DNA from: DASVSL01 sp036388095 | GTDB lineage: Bacteria > Patescibacteriota > Saccharimonadia > Saccharimonadales > Saccharimonadaceae | Assembly: GCA_036388095.1 (NCBI GenBank) | Contig: DASVSL010000069.1 | Location: forward strand, 1-7,246 | DNA length: 7,246 bases | Reading direction: 5' to 3' | In this document: positions 4,099-7,246 of the stretch, in pieces | Layout: each line of letters opens with the position of its first letter | How positions within the stretch are numbered: the first letter of the stretch is position 1 | Notes under the pieces: model-generated | Told to the model about the DNA's origin: nothing | Database searches by the model: none | What the model saw: only the letters and a program-made list of their open reading frames with translations | Position numbers and translations under genes: made by a program

Positions 4099-5124
4099 TT
4101 AAATCTTGTCGACTTTGATGTATTCGTCGACTTTGCCGGCTTTTTTGACGGCGTCGAAGCGCTTGTCGAGTTCAGTCAGGGCAACTTTGATCAGCGCGTA
4201 GTGCACGGAGGTATCATTTTTCTCAATCAGTTTAATGACGTACCAGCCGTCGCTGCCTTGGATCGGGCCGGTGACCTGACCGGGGTTCATCTTGCGGGCG
4301 GCCGCCACGAGGCCGTTCGGGTCTTGGTTGTCGAGTGGTAAGGTGCCGGCGTCACCGCCACCAGGCTTCGTTGCCATGTCGTCGCTGTTATCTTTTGCGA
4401 GTTGCGCAAAATCGGCACCGCTAACTGCTTTTCGAGCCAGGTCATCGGCTTTGGCCTTAGCGGCGGTATCGATCTTGAAGTTGACTTCACGGCTCAGTAG
4501 ACGCGCCTTAACGACACCCCGGTATTCGTCGAGCGACCAGTCATAAAAGTTGTTCAACACGGTGCGCTCGTAGGCCTGCAAGCTAATCGACTTGCTACTA
4601 ACGGTCTGAGTAATAAAATCGTCAACCTTGGCGAGGCTGATACTGACGCCCTCTTGGCGAGCTAGCTTGGTCACGTACGCGTCTCGCACGGCCGCGTCGA
4701 GTTCGCGCCGTTTGTAGTAATTGCTCTGGCGCTTGCCATCGGCACTGTTCAGGTTAATCTGCTCTTGCTGTACCAGCGAATGAATGTCAGAGCGGTATTT
4801 CTTGAGGTATTCGCTGTATGGCACCGGCTCGCCGTCGACGCGTGCAACCGGCAGCGGCACCAGCTGCGTAACACGGTACATGAACTTGCTGGTGGTCTGC
4901 GCCTGATACAGCAAATACCAGGTCAGGCCACTGAGGACCAGGACGGTGATGGCGGCGATGGCGATCGTATTCAGGACCAGACGGTGGCGCGCATATTGCA
5001 CCGGGTATTTGAACTTACGCCCACCAGCGAGAATCTGCTCGCGGTGCGCGGCGACCGTTTCATTGGTAATACGGCCGGGCCGTTCGGCCGGTTGTTTGCG
5101 AACTTTATTGATTAATTTCTTCAT
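4099..5124 (-). CDS. Membrane-anchored SurA/PrsA-like peptidyl-prolyl isomerase (341 aa)
   Basis: Likely a foldase acting outside the cytoplasmic membrane on secreted proteins. A basic cytosolic N-terminus (1-48) precedes one membrane helix (49-73, LVLNTIAIAAITVLVLSGLTWYLL in part). Next comes a SurA-N-like helical chaperone region (about 84-215, beginning VARVDGEPVPYSEY) and a parvulin/rotamase domain (about 220-302) with ADFAQLAKDNSDD, GGGDAGTLPLD, MNPGQVTGPIQ and GWYVIKLIEK. The frame is open up to 33 codons further upstream, but the ATG at 5124 is the best start: its product begins MKKLINKVRK and it overlaps the end of the bPH2 gene by 20 nt, a normal operon overlap. There is no lipobox cysteine, so it is a single-pass protein, not a PrsA-type lipoprotein. 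It is co-transcribed with the PH-domain gene. Confidence 0.85.
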   Translation of the reverse strand: MKKLINKVRKQPAERPGRITNETVAAHREQILAGGRKFKYPVQYARHRLVLNTIAIAAITVLVLSGLTWYLLYQAQTTSKFMYRVTQLVPLPVARVDGEPVPYSEYLKKYRSDIHSLVQQEQINLNSADGKRQSNYYKRRELDAAVRDAYVTKLARQEGVSISLAKVDDFITQTVSSKSISLQAYERTVLNNFYDWSLDEYRGVVKARLLSREVNFKIDTAAKAKADDLARKAVSGADFAQLAKDNSDDMATKPGGGDAGTLPLDNQDPNGLVAAARKMNPGQVTGPIQGSDGWYVIKLIEKNDTSVHYALIKVALTELDKRFDAVKKAGKVDEYIKVDKI

Positions 5125-5617
5125 TGCTTGTGGTGTGCGCGCCCGCTTTGCTGGCGACGTCCTGGAGCACGTTATAGACGTGCGCCGGTTTATGTACCAG
5201 GTCGAGGATAAGGTCGCCGACATACGTCTGAATGACGATGGTGCCGAAGCCGTATAGTTCGCCGGTAAGTCCGGGTACAGTATAACTTATGTTTTGGATC
5301 TTGGACACGGGCAGATCGACGACCGACTTGCCAAATAACCCCTTCTGATTACTAGCCCGCAGCCGCTGATTAGTCAAAATGTAAATCGTGTAGTACCAGC
5401 CGATCCAGTGATAAAAAAACAACAAGCAGCCGACGACGAGGCCGCCAATGGCGATGTACAAAAACAAGAAGCTGCCCGGATCGATCAGCGTCGGCAAGCT
5501 GGCGATCAAAAATGGGAGTAAAAGCGCGTAGAAGCCTTTTCGAAGGGCGATGATATGCCGCCGAAAGACGATCTGGACGACTTCGTCTTCGCGCTGACCT
5601 TCGAACGTGGTATCCAT
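5105..5617 (-). CDS. bPH2 (YdbS-like) PH-domain membrane protein (170 aa)
   Basis: A membrane protein of the bacterial pleckstrin-homology bPH2/YdbS type. Two hydrophobic helices form a hairpin (about 28-46 and 50-70), followed by the PH-like beta domain: YYTIYILTNQRLRASNQKG (76-94), the conserved DLPVSKIQNISY segment (101-112), then GTIVIQTYVGD and a C-terminal helix HVYNVLQDVASKAG. In this family the YxLTNxRL and KIQNI segments are hallmarks. The biochemical role is poorly known; related proteins are implicated in envelope functions. It is the first gene of a minus-strand operon with the foldase, whose start lies inside its last codons. The ATG at 5617 has no Shine-Dalgarno, and a -10 box lies only 6 nt upstream of it. 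Confidence 0.85.
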   Translation of the reverse strand: MDTTFEGQREDEVVQIVFRRHIIALRKGFYALLLPFLIASLPTLIDPGSFLFLYIAIGGLVVGCLLFFYHWIGWYYTIYILTNQRLRASNQKGLFGKSVVDLPVSKIQNISYTVPGLTGELYGFGTIVIQTYVGDLILDLVHKPAHVYNVLQDVASKAGAHTTSNEEINQ

Positions 5618-5623
5618 GGCCCT

Positions 5624-5629
5624 ATCATA
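5624..5629 (-). promoter_or_regulatory. Possible -10 box giving a leaderless bPH2-foldase mRNA
   Basis: TATGAT on the minus strand ends 6 nt before the ATG (5617), so transcription would start at about the first base of the ORF. I see no good -35 at 16-18 bp. The absence of a Shine-Dalgarno fits a leaderless message. Confidence 0.35.
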
Positions 5630-5663
5630 CTAAAAATAATCACCTAGAGCGTAGCGAGACATA

Positions 5664-5691
5664 TTGAGTTTCAAAACTTTTGCCATATAGT
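5664..5691 (+). promoter_or_regulatory. Promoter of the Cys-rich small gene
   Basis: TTGAGT (5664-5669), 16-bp spacer, TATAGT (5686-5691). It points right, divergent from the bPH2 operon. A short hairpin, ATTC (5701-5704) with GAAT (5711-5714), lies in the leader. Confidence 0.65.
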
Positions 5692-5724
5692 AGGATCGTC
5701 ATTCCCTAGAGAATAGGTCAACGG

Positions 5725-5916
5725 ATGGGTAGTAGACGGAGCCAAGAGTTCCTGCCAAAAGATGCAGAGGCAAAGTACTGCACAAAGGGTTGCACCTGTG
5801 AACACTGTGTCGATATCAGAGACGGTAAGTGGCCACGGCTGATCATGTGTACGCAGCGGTGGCGCGGACTCTCCGTTGAGCAGCGCATACAAATCAGTGA
5901 AAGTTTGTCGGACTAG
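5725..5916 (+). CDS. Small Cys-rich protein (63 aa)
   Basis: I do not recognise it. A complete expression unit surrounds it: promoter at 5664-5691, ATAGG Shine-Dalgarno 7 nt before ATG 5725, and a long terminator hairpin starting 16 nt after TAG. The protein is soluble and basic, with a tight cysteine cluster YCTKGCTCEHC (C19, C23, C25, C28), a further C42 and a helical C-terminus (LSVEQRIQISESL). The spacing could hold a zinc ion or an iron-sulfur centre, but matches no family I can name. The opposite strand is also open (5671-5892) with a hydrophobic segment, but has no expression signals. The gene is convergent with tRNA-Arg. Confidence 0.58.
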   Translation: MGSRRSQEFLPKDAEAKYCTKGCTCEHCVDIRDGKWPRLIMCTQRWRGLSVEQRIQISESLSD

Positions 5917-5931
5917 CGGAAGGCTCTACAC

Positions 5932-5977
5932 TCTCCTTGCTAGGCATCGGTCCAACCATGCCTGGTGAGGAGATTTT
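5932..5977 (+). terminator. Long-stem intrinsic terminator of the Cys-rich gene
   Basis: T5932-T5941 pairs with G5964-A5973 (including wobbles), AGGCAT (5942-5947) with ATGCCT (5958-5963), and GGT with ACC at the tip: about 19 bp with one bulged base and a 3-nt loop. TTTT (5974-5977) follows on the + strand only, so the terminator serves the rightward gene and not the tRNA. Confidence 0.8.
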
Positions 5978-5988
5978 AATTACTTCAT

Positions 5989-6063
5989 TGGTACCCCGGA
6001 CTGGAATCGAACCAATATCTGCTCCTTAGGACGGAGTTATTCTATCCGTTGAACTACCAGGGC
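5989..6063 (-). tRNA. tRNA-Arg, anticodon CCU
   Basis: A complete 75-nt cloverleaf on the minus strand. Acceptor stem GCCCTGG (6063-6057) pairs with CCGGGGT, with G1-U72 and U5-G68 wobbles; then T8 A9, D-arm GTTC/GAAT with an 8-nt loop, anticodon loop GTCCTAA (U33, CCU, A37), a short 4-nt variable region, and T-arm ATTGG/CCAGT with loop TTCGATT. Discriminator A is followed by an encoded CCA (5991-5989). The top pair of the anticodon stem is an A-C mismatch. Anticodon CCU reads AGG Arg codons. It lies 19 nt downstream of the vapC stop and probably has its own -10 box. Confidence 0.95.
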
Positions 6064-6071
6064 GTGGATCT

Positions 6072-6077
6072 AGTATA
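6072..6077 (-). promoter_or_regulatory. -10 box of the tRNA-Arg gene
   Basis: TATACT on the minus strand ends 8 nt before the mature tRNA 5' end, so transcription would start almost at the tRNA. The -35 region falls in the last codons of vapC and is weak (GACGCC at 17 bp, TCGACG at 19 bp). Confidence 0.45.
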
Positions 6078-6082
6078 GCGTG

Positions 6083-6475
6083 TCAGGCGCCCGTGGCGTC
6101 GAGACGACGCACGGTCATATACTCGGCGGCAACGCCAGCCAGCCGACGATCGTTGGTATAGAGCACCGTGCAGCTGGTGGCGAGGGCTGTTGTCAAGTGG
6201 ATGGCGTCGCCCAGCTTTACGCCGTGCTGTCGCTGCAACAGTCCGGCGTGGGTCGCGGTGGCCGTGTCCGCAGCAACGAAGCTCAGATTCGGGATGGCAA
6301 GTAGCAGGGTTGCGTCGCCCGGTGACCCGGCCAAAAATTCGGTGATCGTGAGGGTAGACGTGACCAAGCCTTCGGCGGTCGTGTCGACGTAGCCCTGCAA
6401 ACTGTCCGCTACCTGCACCGCTACACCGGACGTGCCTTCTAGCAGATAGATCAGGATATTGGTGTCAACGTACAT
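6083..6475 (-). CDS. vapC: PIN-domain toxin, VapC type (130 aa)
   Basis: Predicted Mg-dependent ribonuclease toxin. The four PIN acidic residues are all present: D4 in MYVDTNILIYLL, E46 in TLTITEF, D90 in KLGDAIHLTTAL and D109 in YTNDRRL. The length is typical. It starts 4 nt after the antitoxin stop, with the AGG of the antitoxin's TAG region acting as Shine-Dalgarno (CTAGGTCAATG), so translation is coupled to the antitoxin. The target RNA is not predictable; VapC enzymes commonly cut tRNAs or rRNA. The catalytic site looks intact, so it is probably active. No terminator is visible before the tRNA gene. Confidence 0.92.
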   Translation of the reverse strand: MYVDTNILIYLLEGTSGVAVQVADSLQGYVDTTAEGLVTSTLTITEFLAGSPGDATLLLAIPNLSFVAADTATATHAGLLQRQHGVKLGDAIHLTTALATSCTVLYTNDRRLAGVAAEYMTVRRLDATGA

Positions 6476-6479
6476 TGAC

Positions 6480-6704
6480 CTAGCGCCAGTCGTCTCGTAA
6501 CGCCCTGATGCGGTCGACCGGGTCGCCCTCGCCGCACTGAGCCGAGCCGATCAAGTCACGGTAGGTCGGCTGTTTTTTCAAGACAACGTGACCATTGCCC
6601 AGTTGCTCGACGATCAGTTTATCGCCCGCCCCCACACCGAGTGCCATGCGCACGGCTTTCGGGACCACGATTTGATGCTTGCTAGAGATGGTGATCGCTT
6701 TCAT
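6480..6704 (-). CDS. vapB: AbrB/MazE-like antitoxin, VapB type (74 aa)
   Basis: DNA-binding antitoxin of the PIN toxin next to it. The N-terminal swapped-hairpin AbrB domain is clear: MKAITISSKHQIVVPKAVRM, then LGVGAGDKLIVEQLGNGHVVL (1-42). The C-terminal tail (47-74, YRDLIGS, then DPVDRIRALRDDWR) is the usual toxin-binding helix. I start at ATG 6704, preceded by AAGG with suitable spacing; the longer open frame runs into the RND gene and its sequence does not look like an antitoxin. It is first in the operon and probably autorepresses through the direct repeats at 6715-6749. Confidence 0.92.
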   Translation of the reverse strand: MKAITISSKHQIVVPKAVRMALGVGAGDKLIVEQLGNGHVVLKKQPTYRDLIGSAQCGEGDPVDRIRALRDDWR

Positions 6705-6714
6705 ATTATTTACC

Positions 6715-6749
6715 TTATCAATAAGTAAAGCGATTGTCAATAGTAAAGC
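6715..6749 (-). promoter_or_regulatory. vapBC promoter and likely antitoxin operator
   Basis: Read on the minus strand, GCTTTACTATTGACAA (6749-6734) and GCTTTACTTATTGATAA (6731-6715) form an imperfect direct repeat about 18 bp apart, just upstream of vapB. The first repeat contains a perfect -35 TTGACA (6740-6735). With a 17-bp spacer the -10 would be TAAGGT (6717-6712), which is weak and overlaps the Shine-Dalgarno. Repeats spanning the core promoter are typical of toxin-antitoxin autoregulation. Confidence 0.6.
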
Positions 6750-6750
6750 A

Positions 6751-7246
6751 TTATCGGCGTCGGCGGCTGACAAACTGCGGGCGTGTGCTGGTGGCAAGCA
6801 TGTACAGGCTTGGGACGACGAACAGGCTGACGATGCCACTGGTCAGCAGCCCGAACATGACCACGACGGCCAGGGCGCGGTAGTCTTCGGACAGGATTGC
6901 CAGCGGCGCTAAGCTAATCAGGACGGTCAGTTTGGTCAAGATAATCGGTCGGAAGCGGATGCCACTGGCTTCAACGATGGCGCTGCGTCTGTCCTGCCCA
7001 GCGTCGACTTTTTGATTGGCCAGGCTCATCAGGAAGATAGCGACGTTGACGACGAGCCCAATCAGGATGATGAAGCCGATGATTTCGAACAAGCCAAGTT
7101 GCCCGCCCGCTAGTAGCGCCAGAGCGGGGAACATGCCCAAAAAAGCCAGCGGAATCGTGAAAATGACCACGAGAGGCAGCGTGAGAGACCGGAAGAAAAT
7201 AACCTGAATCAGATACGCCGAGACAATGGCGATCAGCAGCGCCACG
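6751..7246 (-). CDS. RND-family transporter, C-terminal part (runs off the window)
   Basis: C-terminal membrane domain of an RND efflux pump (AcrB/HAE-like); the N-terminus lies beyond base 7246, so only about 165 residues are seen. Five hydrophobic segments are visible (about 2-18, 23-47, 52-75, 101-119 and 124-150 of the visible part). The conserved loop reads AIVEASGIRFRPIILTKLT (89-107), matching the EAxxxRxRPIxxT signature after TM10. The AcrB Lys940-Asn941 position reads N67-V68 in GLVVNVAIFLMSLA; many RND proteins have Asn at the first site. The protein ends with the basic tail SRRRR. It lies 46 nt upstream of vapB with no visible terminator between. The substrate and partner proteins are unknown. 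Confidence 0.88.
   Translation of the reverse strand, partial: VALLIAIVSAYLIQVIFFRSLTLPLVVIFTIPLAFLGMFPALALLAGGQLGLFEIIGFIILIGLVVNVAIFLMSLANQKVDAGQDRRSAIVEASGIRFRPIILTKLTVLISLAPLAILSEDYRALAVVVMFGLLTSGIVSLFVVPSLYMLATSTRPQFVSRRRR

Noticed and set aside
5671..5892. Minus-strand ORF of 73 aa with a hydrophobic Cys-rich stretch, possibly a small membrane protein.
   Set aside because: It is antisense to the 5725-5916 gene, which has promoter, Shine-Dalgarno and terminator on the + strand; no expression signals were found for the minus-strand frame.
6705..6839. N-terminal extension of the antitoxin to 6839.
   Set aside because: The extension overlaps the RND coding end and the operator repeats; the AbrB domain begins exactly at ATG 6704.
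1..7246. CRISPR array, transposase/IS, integrase, retron or phage structural module.
   Set aside because: No regularly spaced repeats, no IS-like terminal repeats, and no recognisable protein of these classes in any frame.

Overview
The window is bacterial DNA of moderate GC content with dense, short genes and standard stop-codon usage (TAA, TAG and TGA all end genes). The pairing of a bacterial PH-domain membrane protein with a single-pass parvulin-type foldase, weak or absent Shine-Dalgarno sites for that pair, many short insulated genes and many unrecognised small proteins would fit a Patescibacteria/CPR genome such as Saccharibacteria. That assignment is inference; no marker gene in the window settles it.

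Left part (1-2992, + strand): a row of small, mostly unrecognised genes, most of them in self-contained cassettes (strong promoter, structured 5' leader, Shine-Dalgarno, ORF, intrinsic terminator). They are an unknown 212-aa protein (30-668), a GNAT acetyltransferase (844-1302), a shortened GNAT paralog that has lost its acetyl-CoA loop (1473-1784), a 121-aa protein with a Cys/His cluster (1834-2199) and an unknown 194-aa protein (2347-2931). The 844 and 2347 cassettes share almost the same 33-bp promoter (31/33 identical) and the same terminator tail upstream of it. The two GNAT genes share a two-hairpin leader whose second hairpin has two compensatory base-pair changes. This cassette and leader organisation is the most unusual content of the window.

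Middle (3000-4096, + strand): an aquaporin-family channel (3179-3877) behind a long structured leader, followed by a 48-residue CxxC/CxxC zinc-ribbon-like ORF and a terminator.

Right part (4099-7246): on the minus strand lie a bPH2 (YdbS-like) membrane protein and a foldase with overlapping reading frames (5617-4099), tRNA-Arg(CCU) (6063-5989), a VapBC-type toxin-antitoxin pair (6704-6083) with a direct-repeat operator, and the C-terminal end of an RND transporter that enters from beyond the right edge. Between the foldase operon and the tRNA, a + strand cassette (promoter 5664, 63-aa Cys-rich ORF, long terminator hairpin) runs towards the tRNA.

Taken together, an envelope/efflux/toxin-antitoxin block lies next to an accessory block of individually controlled small genes. 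No transposase, integrase, CRISPR array or phage structural gene is visible.
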